Origin: Labia minor
Taxonomy: Eukaryota > Arthropoda > Insecta > Dermaptera > Spongiphoridae
Length of the DNA: 64,000 bases
Reading direction: 5' to 3'
NCBI GenBank assembly: GCA_963082975.1
Contig: OY720346.1
Location: 38,529,787 to 38,593,786, forward strand
The notes under the pieces are model-generated. The model made no database searches and had not been told where the DNA came from. It saw nothing but the letters and a program-made list of their open reading frames with translations. Made by a program: the position numbers and the translations under genes. Below are positions 1 through 12,605 of the stretch, one piece after another (position 1 is the first letter of the stretch; each line of letters begins with the position of its first letter).

Positions 1-700
1 AAGATATATACAATAGAATATAGAATACGAGTAATATATAATATATATAATGTAACGCCTATGCTGTTTAGCTAATAGAAGCTTTCAAGCTTTAAAATTA
101 TTTCCAAATTTATAATTAATTCATTCTAATAAAATATCTGCCTTTATAATCAATTGTATTTTTTTAATGCAGATTAAAAATACTTTGAAACTGTTCTTAA
201 TCAATGTATCACATATTAATTTTTCGTTATTATAACTTTTAATGAAATAATAATATTTAGATATATTTCAGACACATAATAAAATTCTTGTTTAATAAAT
301 GAAAGTTTTAAAAACTGACCTTTTCTATTATCTATAATTAAAAGAGAATGTTAAAATGATTTCTATTTAAATTTCAATTGATTTTTGATTTTGATAATCA
401 TGTAGAATTCTCAGAAAATAATTGATATTGAAAGAATAAATATTTATCAGAATTTATCATTTTTTTAGATAAATTAAACAGTAAATTACAAGATAAAAGA
501 GAAAATAGAATAAATGTAGAATAAATGTCACTTCAAATTGAAAATAAAAAAATTATATTTACTTAAATGAATAATAATATCCAAATATATATTAAACAAA
601 TCAACTCATATTGAATAGAAAATATTAAAAAATAGAAGAATAATAATAAATAGAAATATATATACCAATATATATATATATATATATATAGGGTACGATA
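1..700. other. Anonymous AT-rich DNA
   Basis: Very AT-rich, with an (AT)n run at about 666-690. I see no gene or recognisable repeat. Confidence 0.6.
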
Positions 701-1566
701 TATAATATATCCTATTATATTAAATAACATGAGAATGAAATAGAAAAGAGATTAATTAGAAGAAAAGATGATATATACATTTTCAAATTCTAATAAAATG
801 TGTAAATAATTTTAAATTAAATTTTGAGTAATGTGCAGATATATCACGTTAAATATATATATATATATATATTAATAAATAAAATATCATTCATAATATG
901 AATATGAAATACAAAACAAATATGATATTTTTCTATTAAAATAATTATTAAAAAAATCAGTAAATCATTTGAGACTTTATTACAATGATGGTAGAGGTGA
1001 TGTTAATTGATCGCTTTATATTGGTGAATTATGATAATTTCAATAGAAAATACACTTACGCTTTTGATATAGTAGAGAGAAAGAGTGTCATCGCCGCCCG
1101 CCTGGTTTGAGTTGGCATGCGCACTCACACAACGAAATCGACTGACTGAGCGTTGACTCGACTAGGAGCTCCTGACATTTAGGCAACCTACAATACAAGC
1201 CACCCAATTTAAACTTGAAATATTTAAATAGTATTCTCTATTATTAATTATTATTCGTATTAATTCTGCATCTAATATTTCCATAAAAATTTTTAATAAT
1301 TTTAAAATAAATTTATATATTTGATTTTCTAATATAAGAAACGAATGGTTATCAATTTTAATGGAATTTAGAAAAAAAATAAACAAATAAAAATTTTAAA
1401 AGAAACTATTGGAAAATAAAATATGAATAATAGTATAATATCAAGATAATTACAAGATGATAGATATATCATATATATTAGGTTTTTTGGAGTATTCTTT
1501 TGATATTTTCATAAATGGGTATAAATAGAATTAATCAAAATAGCAAAGTAAAGAGCTATCAAAAGA
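701..1566. repeat. 860-bp duplicated block, copy 1
   Basis: Matches 19413-20269 almost base for base, including a GC-rich core (TCGCCGCCCGCCTGGTTTGA, GGCATGCGCACTCACACAAC, CGTTGACTCGACTAGGAGCT). The two differ by a handful of substitutions and a 9-bp net length difference, mainly near 828-836 and in an (AT)n run. Both contain the same 74-codon open frame on the minus strand, which is low-complexity and likely non-coding. No clear target duplication. Confidence 0.8.
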
Positions 1567-1898
1567 AGGGACGTAAGAGAGATGGGACAAGGGCTCAGGA
1601 TAGGGACACTTAAAGAAATGTGGTTGTTACGGCCAAGCACTTTCGAGTACTTTTGAGCCACATAGATAGATAGATATAACATATACAATAATAATAATAT
1701 ATATAATTAATTTACTGATTAAATTAAAATATATTTTAAATAAGAACACAAAAAGAAATGAATGTTTCATGTAATATACTGATTGAAACAAAATGGATGA
1801 AAACCTTTTACTACTTTCAACCACCAAATACTATGTACCACTCGGAGCCCCCGTTTAGGTGTGAAGAGCGTCGAAGGCGCTCTGAGCAGCTAATATAT
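1567..1898 (+). repeat. GATA-tail LINE 3' end joined to a Helitron-like 3' end (copy 1)
   Basis: Starts with the LINE tail (ACGTAAGAGAGATGGGACAA ... CACTTTCGAGTACTTTTGAG, then the TAGA repeat at about 1664-1675), continues through 150 bp of AT-rich sequence and ends with GGAGCCCCCGTTTAGGTGTG, a hairpin AGAGCG..CGCTCT and GAGCAGCTAA. Nearly the same compound lies at 23155-23446. The terminal CTAA followed by T fits a Helitron end. Confidence 0.65.
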
Positions 1899-2218
1899 AG
1901 TAATATATTTAAAGATTATAGTTACTTCTCTGAATGAATTTAAAAATTAATTAAACAATTCATAAATAGATAAAGTCAAAATTGAATTACTATTCAAACT
2001 AATTAATTTAAAAATAGATTAAAAAAATGAAATCAAAAAAATTTTCAATTTAAATTTATATTTCTTTAATATTTACGCATGTATGAAATTATTCTATAAA
2101 TGAAATATTATAAGATATTTATATTTTAAAATAAATGAAATTAAATTAGAAATAGAAAAAGAGGGAAAATTGGTGCTAAACATTTTGATATAAATGACAT
2201 CCTATTCTACTATAATAT

Positions 2219-2300
2219 TGATTCTCAACCAGTGTGCCGCGGCACTTTAGTATGCCGCGAGGTTATTAGGCTCTTAAACATTTCCGACTTTTTTCTAAAT
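2219..2300 (+). repeat. hAT-type end fragment
   Basis: TGATTCTCAACCAGTGTGCC then GCGGCACTTTAGTATGCCGC resembles the ends of widespread hAT non-autonomous elements (CAGTG.TTCTCAACC followed by tandem GTGCCGCGGCAC). The partner end was not found; sequence to about 2470 may belong to it. Confidence 0.5.
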
Positions 2301-3723
2301 TTTTTTCAATTTGGTTCTAAAAATCAATGTACTATAAACTAAAAAAAAATTTAAAATCAAAAGGAGGGAGGCGAATGAGATTCTTAATTTTCAAAAAGAG
2401 TCCCAAAAACTAAAAGGGTCAATACTTTTGAGAAAACCTGATTTCTTGAATCAATGGTTTATCTGATGAGATCAACGCTCAGGTCTAGCAGATGAAAAGT
2501 TTTCAGAAATAGAGATTAAAGAAGATTAATTGAACAGTTGGAACAGTATTTGAGATTGAAGTTAACATTGGAAAGTTGAAGATTATTGTTATCTAAATAT
2601 ATAAAAAGAATAGAAAAAGTATTAAATAATTTTTAAGTTAACAAGTTAAATAATTTATAATAAATTTTAAGAAAATTTAATTTTACTTTAATTATGTGTT
2701 ATCTAATAACATTATTTCTTGATATCCATCCATTTTCTCTCTTCTGGACAATAAAACAAATTATAACATTTGATATAGAAAATAATTTGTATAGGTGTTA
2801 TAATTAACTTTTCTTGGTATATTGTATATTGATATCAAAAAGGTAGGGAGTTTGTTACGTTCCTTAAAGACATGTCATCCTCCATAAAGACATCTTGGTA
2901 CATAAAGCATTTATTTATAATTATCAATTTATTGTTAGATAATTAGAAGTTATTTGGTTAGATTGTTTAGAAACTGTGTGTACCATAAAATAAGAGGAAA
3001 TAAAAATCATATAATAAATCAAATAAAAATTTAGAACAGATAAATGAAATATTTTTTAAATATAGTATTAAAAACATTAAAATGATTTGAATGAATATAA
3101 AGTTAAAAATTTTTTTTAGATAAATAGTTTTTCAAATTAAAAGCATATCATGTAAGGTTTGAAGCTGAAAAACGCCAAAAAGGAGGAAACTAAACAATTC
3201 AAATTACTTAAATTCTAACTAAAAAGGGGAAAGTAAAAAAAATAATAAGAATAAAAAATAAATATTATGCAAACTTTTCTTTGATTTTCTTTAATGCAAT
3301 TTTTATATTATATTTTGTAAATTCGAGATATTTATAATAATAATTCAGCAGCTAAACAGATAATTGTTTTTGTATATTGTCATTTGCATACAAATAATAT
3401 ATATTCAAATAGTTTAAAAACTCTATATATTAATTAATACTTACATTAATTTCAGTATAAAATATTAGAAGATTATCATAATAATATGTACATAATAATT
3501 ATACATTCACATTTTGAAAAATAAAATATAATTCAATAAAAATAAAATACAGAGTAGTATTGTAAATGGAACGTCATTCATATGTCAAATACTCTTTGCA
3601 CATGTCAATCCGGCGGTAAATAAATAAGTTTTTGAATTTTTAAATAACTAAAAAAAATATTGAATTATAAATTAAGTTTAAAAAAATAAATAAATACTTT
3701 TAAATAAATCAAAATCGATTTTA

Positions 3724-3761
<38 letters not shown>
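3724..3761. repeat. (TTA)n microsatellite
   Basis: About twelve uninterrupted ATT units in otherwise anonymous AT-rich sequence. Confidence 0.85.
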
Positions 3762-3762
<1 letters not shown>

Positions 3763-3997
3763 AATTATATAAATACAAGGCATTCATAAATAAGTTTTAG
3801 ATTTTCAAATTAAAACTAAGAGTACTAAGAGTCAAAGAAAAGGGTCGATGTAAAAATAAAATTTAATATAAAATTTATATTAAATGATTATATATTTATG
3901 TTAAATTTAATAGTAAAATACTAAGTTTATTTTTTTTTTTAAATGTAAAGAGTAAAATAATACAAGAGGATAAGCCAAAAAAAACTCTCTTTATTAT

Positions 3998-4165
3998 ATA
4001 TCTATCTATCTATCTCTGTGGCTCTATGGAACTCGAAAGTTCTTGGCCGCCGCAAACGCCCCCCTCCAAATATTCCTATTTTGAACCACAACCCTCCAGT
4101 CCCTCTCACGTCCCTTCCCACATTATCCACCCACCAGCGGACGTTTCCCACTCAGGAATATTATT
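3998..4165 (-). repeat. GATA-tail LINE, 3' fragment
   Basis: A (TATC)n tract at 3998-4014, then on the reverse strand GTTCCATAGAGCCACAGAGA, AACTTTCGAG and GGGACGTGAGAGGGAC, the same 3' end as at 25335. It represents the tail of the reverse transcriptase ORF and the short 3' UTR; the frame is broken. The chance + strand open frame here is an antisense shadow. Confidence 0.65.
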
Positions 4166-4929
4166 ATATAATATTATATATATTTATTATCTATTTTATT
4201 ATTTATTTATTTATTAGAGAATTAAATTTAAGTGGAAACCTATTCAATATTTATCATATTTCAAAAGTAATTGAAATAGAATCATATATTAAACTTTCTA
4301 TTATTAAATTAATTTATTATAATTAATATAGTATTTCATTTGATATATTAGTTAATATTTTAGAGTTGCCAGGTTTATTATAATTTATCTGGATTATTCA
4401 TCAAAGAAATGGATCCATCATTTCTTTATAGGAAATATTAATACGCTGATAGATAGGATAGGAAGGATGACTGGTGTTAAGCTCTTAAGATTAATGTCGA
4501 TTGAGCCTTCAAGATTTCAAAAAAGAATTCATCTTTTGGACTTTGGTCCAATATATTAAAGTTTTTTGATACTAGAAAAATTGATTGCCTACGTGACTAT
4601 TTTTTTTAAAAGTCTTATTATTATTTTTTTTATTTTGTGAACAAAAGAGAAGTTTAAATCTTTCTCATTTTTAAAGCAAAATGAGCAAGTAATTTCCTTT
4701 TTTTTTAAAGAAAAATTATTAATTTAAATTATAACATTTTGAAATGTTATCAATTAAAAAATGCTAAAGAATTATTATTATTATATTAATAAAATTTCGA
4801 AATGAGAATGATTCATTATATTCTAAACCAAAATTTGGCACACACAAAACAATTCAATTATAATAATTATATTTATTAAAAATAAAATATTGTAATTTAT
4901 ATTATATAAAAATTAATATTTATCAGAAT

Positions 4930-5960
4930 ATTATTGGGTCTTGTAAAAAGATCGCAGCCTATTATTAGTAAAATTCAACTCGTTTTTTTAATATATAAAA
5001 ATTCATTTATTTAAACCAAACATTGACAATGTTTTATCATTTTTCGGGCAGAACTATGATGTCTAGAATTTCTTCGGTTCCTTTTTGAAAAATTGTATTA
5101 AGTGCTTTTCACAAGTTTATTTTGAATCCAGTTTAATTCTATTAAGAGAGTTCTGAAGAGATCGGAATTAGTAAAAGTCAAAGAGTACTATGCCCGGACT
5201 ATATGGAGGGTGCATTATAACTTCCTAACTTTTTTAAAAGTCATTAAGTATGTGGCCAGGCGTTGTCATCATGGGCAACATTGCCTTTGCTATTATTTAA
5301 TTCGGGCCGTTCTCTTGCAATTGTTTGGCCTAATCTCTCTAGTTGCCTATAGTAGAGTTGTGAAGTAACCGGCTGACCAGCTAAAAGTTCCTTATAGTAA
5401 ATCGATTGTCGTACGTCACCCACTTTTCATCAACATGATACGTTTCAAAAGAGGCTAGATTTCATTCCGTTTTAACAGTGAATTGTTAATTTGATCGCAA
5501 ATGTTTTTCATGCTCAAATAATGGAGAACCCAAACATCTAGATTATTTTATAATAAGTTTTATCTTAATGGTTTAACCCTAACCCCGTTTTAAGGATAAT
5601 GCCTAGATCATTATAAATATCGACGCTGCTAATATGCCTATCTTGTTTAACTTTTTAAAAAATGACATCAACTTTTTTAATGACCGAGCGACCAGAGTGC
5701 GGTTCATCTTTCAATTTAAAATTTCTAAAACTAAAGCGATTGAATTATTTCTTTGCAGTAGTTTTTGAAAGAGTACCTTCACCTTACATTTTACAATTTT
5801 TATCATAATGAATGAAGCGATTTTATCATTATTTTTATCTATGGCTTAACGCAAAAAACTTCAAAACTAATAAACCAATTTCGATGTTTTGACACTCAAT
5901 CTAAAGCTCGAACTATCACATTTTTAATGAGTGGCGTTACGTTATGCATTTTAATTTTAA
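4930..5960 (-). pseudogene. Decayed mariner transposase
   Basis: Reverse-strand translation in changing frames gives LKDEPHSGRSVIKKVDV (N-terminal DNA-binding region), LKRGE-like linker, EKWVTYDNR (around the first catalytic Asp, DEKW), the QLQENGPN segment, LMHPPYSP-like (VIMHPPYSPGIVLFDF), and RSLQNSLNRIKLDSK near the C-terminus. Length is about that of a full mariner, but stops and indels occur every few dozen codons. Terminal repeats are not clear. The motif set resembles the Hsmar1/SETMAR-type lineage. Confidence 0.7.
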
Positions 5961-6094
5961 TATGTTTATAAGAAAAAAGTCCGACAGACTCATTATTAAT
6001 ATATCCTAATTCAGTATTTTAATAATTGTTCTCATGATTACTTAATTATTTAAATGTACTTTACAATCATTGTTAGATACAGATATCATTATAT

Positions 6095-6335
6095 GTGCCG
6101 CTCAGAAGTCAAAGCGATTAACTCCTCATTTAAAGAAAGTGAGAAAATGAAGCCCAAAGTTCACAGCTTGTAGGAAATTCAGGGTTATTGATTACAGAAA
6201 AATGTATATTGCATTGCAAGATTATCAAGTTCAATATTCACTTCATTTGTTGCAGATTACATTACATTACATTATATTACATTACTAGCAAAATTTTAAA
6301 AATTGTTTTTAATCGGTTTGGCTTCTGAGTGACAC
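6095..6335 (+). repeat. MITE S, copy 1
   Basis: Terminal inverted repeats: left GTGCCGCTCAGAAGTCAAAG then CGATTAACTCC, right ATCGGTTTGGCTTCTGAGTG. The body carries TTATTGATTACAGAAAAATG and a run of ATTACATTACATTACATT. No coding. About 240 bp. Confidence 0.72.
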
Positions 6336-6692
6336 ACATCTAGTGCAGATTTTAAGAGAGAGAATAGGAAAGTGAATTACCGAAATTTTAACACCATATA
6401 ATTGCTCTAACCTAAAAACTATATTACAAATACGACTAGGCAAATATTACTTAAAAGTAAATTCACAAGAATGCCAACTCTAAATATTAATTTTTATACT
6501 ATTTTGAAATTTCCATCTTGTTAATCAATCTGATTAATATTATTAAAAGAAAAAATGAAATGAAATGAAAAAAATAAGACAAGAACGAATAGAAATGAAT
6601 GTTTGGATATAGAGATGATAACAAAATAATAGGAAAGAACAAGCGAGAACAAATTGTCTTACAAAATAATATTAATACTTTATTTCAAACCA

Positions 6693-6756
6693 GGGAGGAG
6701 TAGTTACAGGAAGTAGAGCTCCTGTTTAGACGTAAAGGCCGCCGAAGGCGAGCTAA
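6693..6756 (+). repeat. Helitron-like 3' end, solitary
   Basis: GGGAGGAGTAGTTACAGGAA then GAGCTCCTGTTTAGACGT and GGCCGCCGAAGGCGAGC followed by TAAGCAACTA. It aligns with the tails at 1840-1898 and 55775-55830 but the final tetranucleotide is CTAT, so the true end may be lost. Confidence 0.5.
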
Positions 6757-7446
6757 GCAACTATAACTTTAGTTTATTTACATATAAATACAAGACTGCT
6801 TTAGAAATTTAAACAGCACTATATTATCATTTTTTTGTCTTCTCCCGTTTGTCGCTCTCTGTTGTCTGTCTCCGTTTGTCTTGTATGCAAGAGTTAATGG
6901 AAAAGATCCCTTAAAGACATTTTTCAAATGGAATTTGAATGATGTTTAGAAAATATACATGTTGTTTTAAAAAGATCATTTCACTTTAAGGATGTTATTT
7001 TCCACTTGGAAAATATTTCTTTGTACAAAGAATATAAAAATAAAAATAACTATGTGATATAAAAGAAAAATAACTGGAATAAAGTTGAACGATATAAATA
7101 TATGTATATTTATATATATATACATTATAAGAATATAAAAATTAATATATATGTAAGTTCGGGTTTGGCCACGGGAGGGCGTTGGATTGAACAGAGCCAG
7201 ACACACACGAACAGAAAGGAACAAGCATTCATCATAGAAACATCTATCCACCATTATTTTGTTATATATCTTTTCCCCTTATGAATTTAACCAAGTTACG
7301 CTACCAAGAGACTTGAGATTTGTTTCTTTATACATTTCAGGTACTAGCTTGGCCATTTTAAAATCAATGTACATATGTAAATAAATATCTTTATACATTT
7401 CAGAAACTACATCTCACTTCTTTTATCTCCAAATAAATCCCTCACT

Positions 7447-7477
<31 letters not shown>

Positions 7478-8820
7478 AAAAAAATATTTTAAAATTACTA
7501 TTTCATTGTAAACTTATTATTTATTGCTAAAATAAATATAAAATTAAAATTAAATTAAAGTAAAATATTTCTAAACAACCTCAAGTTGACAAATATTATA
7601 CAATAATAATATGCAAATTGAAATGATTTTAGTAATAATAATAATAATAAACGATTTTGTATTTAAAATAAAATAGTAATTTAAATATTTCTCTAATTTG
7701 TTTCAAAAAAGTACTACTCAAATATTGATTTAAAATATTTAATAAAAAGAGTAACAATTACTAAATTAATTTATGAGACCATACATTCGATTTTAAATTA
7801 TTTTATTATGATATTTGCTTAATTCTATAAGCTTTAGAGAAATTTTTGATAAATTTCATATTTTGGTATCTTTCCCTTGCATAAGTATTTATATTATTTT
7901 AGAATATCGTGAAAAAAATAAAAAATAATGCCTCCTTCCCAACGTAAAACTAAATAAAAGATTAGTTTGTCAGTAAAATACCTGGAAGGGGAGTGAAAAC
8001 TGTATCGTTGAATAAGAGACAAAGGTGAAAGTTTCTCATTTGAACTTGGTTAACAACAAGGTTGTGGGAAACTATCCCCCTCTCGTTTTATTCTTTAAGT
8101 TGACAGTTTTCAACTTCCAACTAATATTATACACCCGACGTATTTAATAGTTGTGGTACCAAACGGAACTTGTAGAAGAAACATTCCCAAATTCACACAC
8201 CAAACAAAACTCTTTTTTTCTAGTCTTAAACAACTTTCTATGTTCAACCACAAACATGAAACATTTCAATCAATCATGTAATTAAAAGCTCGCCAGTATA
8301 TCTTAGTTTTGATCCACCCTAATCAACGGTTAAAAAAGAATTTTACATCAATGAATCTCCGATAATTCAGTTTAGTAAGAAAAGTTTTTTAAATCATAAA
8401 AATAATAATAATATAAAATAATATTTTATAATATTTATTTAAAAAAATTTATTAACAAATAAATCTATAAATTGAATTCTTTGTGTCCATACTTTTTTTC
8501 ATAATATCCTTATTTCAGTTTTTAAATTCCCCTACCCCCACTCCCGCCCATTCCACCATCCTCTTCCCCAATAAGTTTGCTCGATTATTCTTTCGATCGA
8601 TTCTCGTTACTGCTGATTTATAATTTTCTAGTTTAGTACTGTCACAGTGATAAAGATAGGTAATATTGTATAATTATAAAAATATATTTATAAATTTATC
8701 TATGAATAATAATTTTCATTAAATTTGTTATATTATTTTATATTTTACTCTTTTTAAAAAAAAAAAAAAATAAAAATATTTCTAAGCTTAAATAACTAAA
8801 ATTTTGGATGTTTTTGTTTA
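6757..8820. other. Anonymous DNA before the first exon
   Basis: A mildly GC-richer patch near 6840-6890 (TCGCTCTCTGTTGTCTGTCT) and another at 7160-7260 lie in AT-rich sequence. Overlapping open frames on both strands near 7000-7280 do not resemble proteins. An A-rich/T-rich tract precedes the exon. Confidence 0.5.
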
Positions 8821-8828
8821 ATTTTCAG

Positions 8829-8939
8829 CGATACTTACAACGGGATATACGAGTAACGCGTAAAGATACTTTAATGCTTATTCGGGAAATGGCTGCAGAA
8901 GTAAAAAACATGATGGACATCAAAATGAATGCTGTATTG
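8829..8939 (+). CDS. Calcium channel alpha-2/delta subunit, internal exon (first in window)
   Basis: A 111-bp exon of 37 codons. It follows a TTTTCAG acceptor and precedes a GTAAGT donor. Only one frame is open across it; the other two stop within a dozen codons. The peptide begins RYLQRDIRVTRK and continues with LIREMAAEVKNMMDIK, a helical segment typical of the N-terminal part of alpha-2/delta proteins, upstream of the VWA domain. These proteins are secreted, membrane-anchored auxiliary subunits that raise surface expression of Cav channels. The frame starts and ends on whole codons (phase 0), so it joins the 46676 exon in frame and produces the expected KMNAVL-RIMDSAEQAAL junction. Assignment rests on family resemblance and on agreement among three exons. 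The exact paralogue (alpha-2/delta-3-like is my impression) is not settled. Confidence 0.88.
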
Positions 8940-10097
8940 GTAAGTAAACTTGTCTAATTAGAAAATAGTATACATTTCTTACATATTTGCATGTTTTAGA
9001 AAATAGCGCTTGCAATTTATGCAACTATCTTTTTTACGGTTGAAGGGTGGGATTAAATCATGTTCCCCCTCCTTTGCCTAAAGATACGTTTCAAATATAT
9101 CAATCATTAAAAAATAAGAAGAATTTAAATAAAATTAATATTTAATTTTTATTAATTTTTTTTTTTCATTTTAAACAACATTGAAAAATGTCTATTAAAT
9201 GTAATTTGATATGTAATTTTCTTTATATAATGCACTGAAATATTTTATATGAATAAATACTTTTCATAGGATGATAGATTTTTATTATTATAACAAAATA
9301 AAAAAAAAATATACGAGTATATTTCATCATTGCATAATGTCAACTTTTTTTTTATCCCCAGATGGACATTCTTTAAAGCTTGATGTATAATATTATAAAT
9401 AATGTTATATATATGTATATATTTATATATAAGTTTAAAAAGAGAAAAATTGAGAATCAGTTGGTGGTATTTTCCCTCCTCCAAAGTCGAGTTTCTGTTG
9501 CTGACTTAATGGAATATCGATAAAGGGGTGGTTTCATGAAAAACAAGAATGATGAAGAACATTATTCCAGCAAGCGTAATTTTATATAAAGTACAAATAA
9601 ATTAAATATTTACATAGTAGAAGCTATATATATATATTAACTTTTTAAATTAGTAGGATTTATTTTAACTATCTAAACTTATATATGTATATATAGGTAT
9701 ATGGAAATAAAAGTTATATTAAAATTGAGAAAAAACACGTTTAAAGGGCTTCTACTTTCAATAAAAAATAATTTCTTATAAATTATTGTAATCAGTATAT
9801 ATATATATATATATATAAATTATATTTATAGCTTCTGTTAACCTTAGTATATATAGTTTAGGATAGAGGGCTTATTAAGTATTTATTAAGTATTAATGTA
9901 AGAGATAAGCAGTTAGTTTAATTTTGATTGTGTATATAATATTCTATAAATAACGTGTAATTTAATTATTCTTTTAGGTATGTATTATTTAAATGTGTAA
10001 ATATTCTAATAATTGTATAATAATTGTAAATATTCTTTTAGAATTAATAAAATCACGACAAAAACGAAGAAACATTTCTCTCATTTGAAAGCCACCT

Positions 10098-10132
<35 letters not shown>

Positions 10133-10169
10133 CTATTATAGGTATCATATTATATTGAACTCGAAATTA

Positions 10170-10592
10170 AAAGAATTAAGATAAAAAAATATGAATCTTC
10201 TATAATCAAGAATAATATTCGAGAAGAAAATGGTGGCAATCTGATATTGTGCAGGTTAATTTCATCAAAACTATTATCCAAAATATATAAATTAAAAGAT
10301 ATAAAACCAATATTTTGCTGGTGTTTTAAAAAAAGGTTTGTTTGGGGGGGGGGGGGTGATCTATAACTTTGAGAGACAAAAATAGATTTAAAGTATTTAA
10401 AAATAGGATTCTTCATAGCAATAATAGACCAAAGAAGGATGAAATTACTAAGAAGAGACCAGGAAACAAGCACCAATTGGGTGGGTAGACCAAGAGGAGG
10501 GTGGCCAGGCAATTTAAGGCCGAAGATGAGGAAGTTAATAAGAGTTGGATGGAAGTAACTCTGAATAGGAATGGATAGATGGATAGATAGTT
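10170..10592 (+). repeat. GATA-tail LINE, degenerate 3' portion
   Basis: Reads in shifting frames as LISSKLLSKIYKLKDI, then FKVFKNRILHSNNRPKKDEI, then GGPRGGWPGNL-like, ending in GGATAGATGGATAGATAG. The VF.NRIL...PKKDE block matches the sister copy at 25335-25748. A poly-G run of 13 interrupts it at 10344-10356. Non-functional. Confidence 0.5.
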
Positions 10593-10711
10593 ATAATATG
10601 AAATACCATAATATTATATACGTTTTTAGATATAAATCCTTGTTATTTAATTTTTCAATTGTAAATAAAAAAATTAAACGAATCAGTTTAATTTTGAATA
10701 ATATGATAGTA

Positions 10712-10865
10712 CAGTGTTTCCCAAACTTTTTTATATCATACCACATCAAAGCTTCTAAAAACTTAAGATGCATAGTTTTTAATTGTTCACAAAGTAGCCT
10801 TCTGACTGTTCATCAATTTTTTCAATGCCCTTATGAAAATGACGAATTGACCCTCTCGCCACTGG
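10712..10865 (+). repeat. hAT-type end fragment
   Basis: CAGTGTTTCCCAAACTTTTT is a typical hAT terminus; the following 150 bp are non-coding in any recognisable way. No matching right end nearby, although the reverse form occurs alone at 47363-47376. Confidence 0.45.
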
Positions 10866-11046
10866 AATAGTATCTATTAAAATGTCCAAAATACATTTTA
10901 ATTAATCAATGAATTTTCTATTAAAAATATTAATATGAAATTATTCAAAGTTAATTTGTTATTTTTTTAAAAAGAAAATATTTATTTCAATTAAAATCAA
11001 TTTTACTTTATTTTTAATTATTCATTAAAAACATTAAAATTAAAAA

Positions 11047-11304
11047 GTTATCTGTTGCCAAGCATAGAACCGACAGACGATTTAAAAATAACTAAAAACA
11101 ACATATTATATATATATATATATTGTATATATGTATTTTCGATTAATTAGTTTAATGTAATAAAAAATTTCCGACAATGAATATAAAATAAATACTTTGT
11201 AAACTAAAACTTCTGGTTTCCGGATATACACCAAAAGTTGATGAATTCATGCTACTGATGGATTAAGTAAATATAATATTTTCCTTTCCCATCGTCGGTC
11301 GATA
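11047..11304 (+). repeat. R-family element, short divergent copy J
   Basis: Left end GAACCGACAGACGATTT, middle TTTCCGGATATACACCAAAA and GATGGATTAAGTAAATAT, right end ATCGTCGGTCGATAAAAA. About 260 bp, closest to the G/H subfamily, without GGAC tract or TGACGTCA. Confidence 0.6.
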
Positions 11305-12137
11305 AAAATGAAAATTCTTATTTATTTTTGATTTTAATTATCCTTAAATAATCATTGTATAACCATTATTAATTTTAATAATAATACCATATATATATGA
11401 TATTATGAAATGTTGTAAATGAAAATAGTTTGAAATCTACTTTTGACTTAAGGTAGCATTTTATTATTATTATTTAATAATTCTTGCATCTTAATTTACC
11501 TTTGTAGTTTAAATATCTAATTGGATGGTTTAATCTTGTCTTTGCTTGTTGATTTTATCATTGAAGTGGATTTCTAACATCCTTGTGAATGGAATATATA
11601 ACAATTTCTAATATTTGCATATAGTGAGGAGGTTGGTTCTATGTAGAATGTAAAAGGCTACAGCTGCGTTCCCCAGTAATTTCCTTGGGAATCGATATCA
11701 TTTGCGCCTCCTCCATTCTAAACAATTCGGAGAGTGGAAAAACATAAAACCTTTTGAAAATTACTATTCTCACTCTCTCTCCCCCTCTATATATATATAT
11801 ATATATATTGTACTATATACCTATATTAAAAAAATTGTAAATTTTTCCAATCATATTGAAATTTCATTTTAAATATAATATCATATTTTCAGCATTTATT
11901 AAACAATAAATTTTAATATATACGGATTAAACAAATTAATTAAATTTTGGAATTTGTGAACATTTATTAATAGAATAAATAATATTACTAATAATAATGT
12001 GTTTTATGTTTATTTTACTTTATAGATAAAGTAAATATAACTTCATTTTTCATAATAAAAATATATAAATATATTTATAAAATTATAAAAATAATCAAAT
12101 AAATAAATTTTTTGTTTTGGTCATTAAATCATTTTTT

Positions 12138-12605
12138 TACGAGAGCAGATCAATAAGTTTGTAAATTTTTTGAATTTTCCGTCTCTTAAATGAAATGGTA
12201 ACACTGTTCCTCTCAGCAGAAAACTTTCAGTTGAGTCCTGTCGAAATTTGAACCAGCTTGGTCTTTTAGTTTATGTTGGACATCCATTAATAGTACACTA
12301 CCCCGTAATTTGAGAAGAAATTGGAAAAAAGTGAATGTTCATGAAAATCCATGAATTGGGATATGAATTACTCCCTCATCAGCCCTATTCCCCGGATTTC
12401 TCTTGTTTCGAAATCTGAAGAAATATCTCGGCGGAAAGAGATTTTACTCCAACGATGAAATCATCTCACAAACACATCTATTTGGATTTTCTCGACAAAT
12501 TTTGGAAGGGGTAAAAAATTGGAGAAACGTTGAAAAATAAAATAATTTTTTATACAAAAACATGTTTCATTCTAAAAGTCACGGACTTATTGACCTTCCC
12601 TCGTA
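12138..12605 (+). mobile_element. Mariner deletion derivative
   Basis: Inverted ends: left TACGAGAGCAGATCAATAAG and, reading inward on the other strand, TACGAGGGAAGGTCAATAAG; TA at both borders (12138-12139, 12604-12605). The interior keeps the C-terminal transposase: LGYELLPHQPYSPDFSCF, KRFYS-like, FWKGVKNWRNVEK. The N-terminal and most catalytic parts are lost. About 468 bp. Confidence 0.75.

Larger units (their letters stand above)
1899..3997. other. Anonymous AT-rich DNA with a hAT end
   Basis: Apart from the hAT end at 2219-2300 and the (TTA)n tract, nothing recognisable. A short doublet of CTTAAAGACAT/CATAAAGACATC occurs near 2864-2894. Confidence 0.5.
1..8828 (+). other. Region upstream of the first recognised exon; probably intron
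   Basis: The sequence enters an AG acceptor at 8828, so at least its right part is intron of the alpha-2/delta gene. No upstream exon (signal peptide or the preceding conserved segment) could be recognised. It contains a duplicated 860-bp block, LINE tails, a dead mariner, a MITE and a Helitron-like 3' end, all listed separately. Confidence 0.55.

Noticed and set aside
1162..1386. 74-codon open frame on the minus strand, identical at 19865-20089
   Set aside because: Identity is explained by the 860-bp duplication; the peptide is low-complexity AT-rich translation with no family resemblance.
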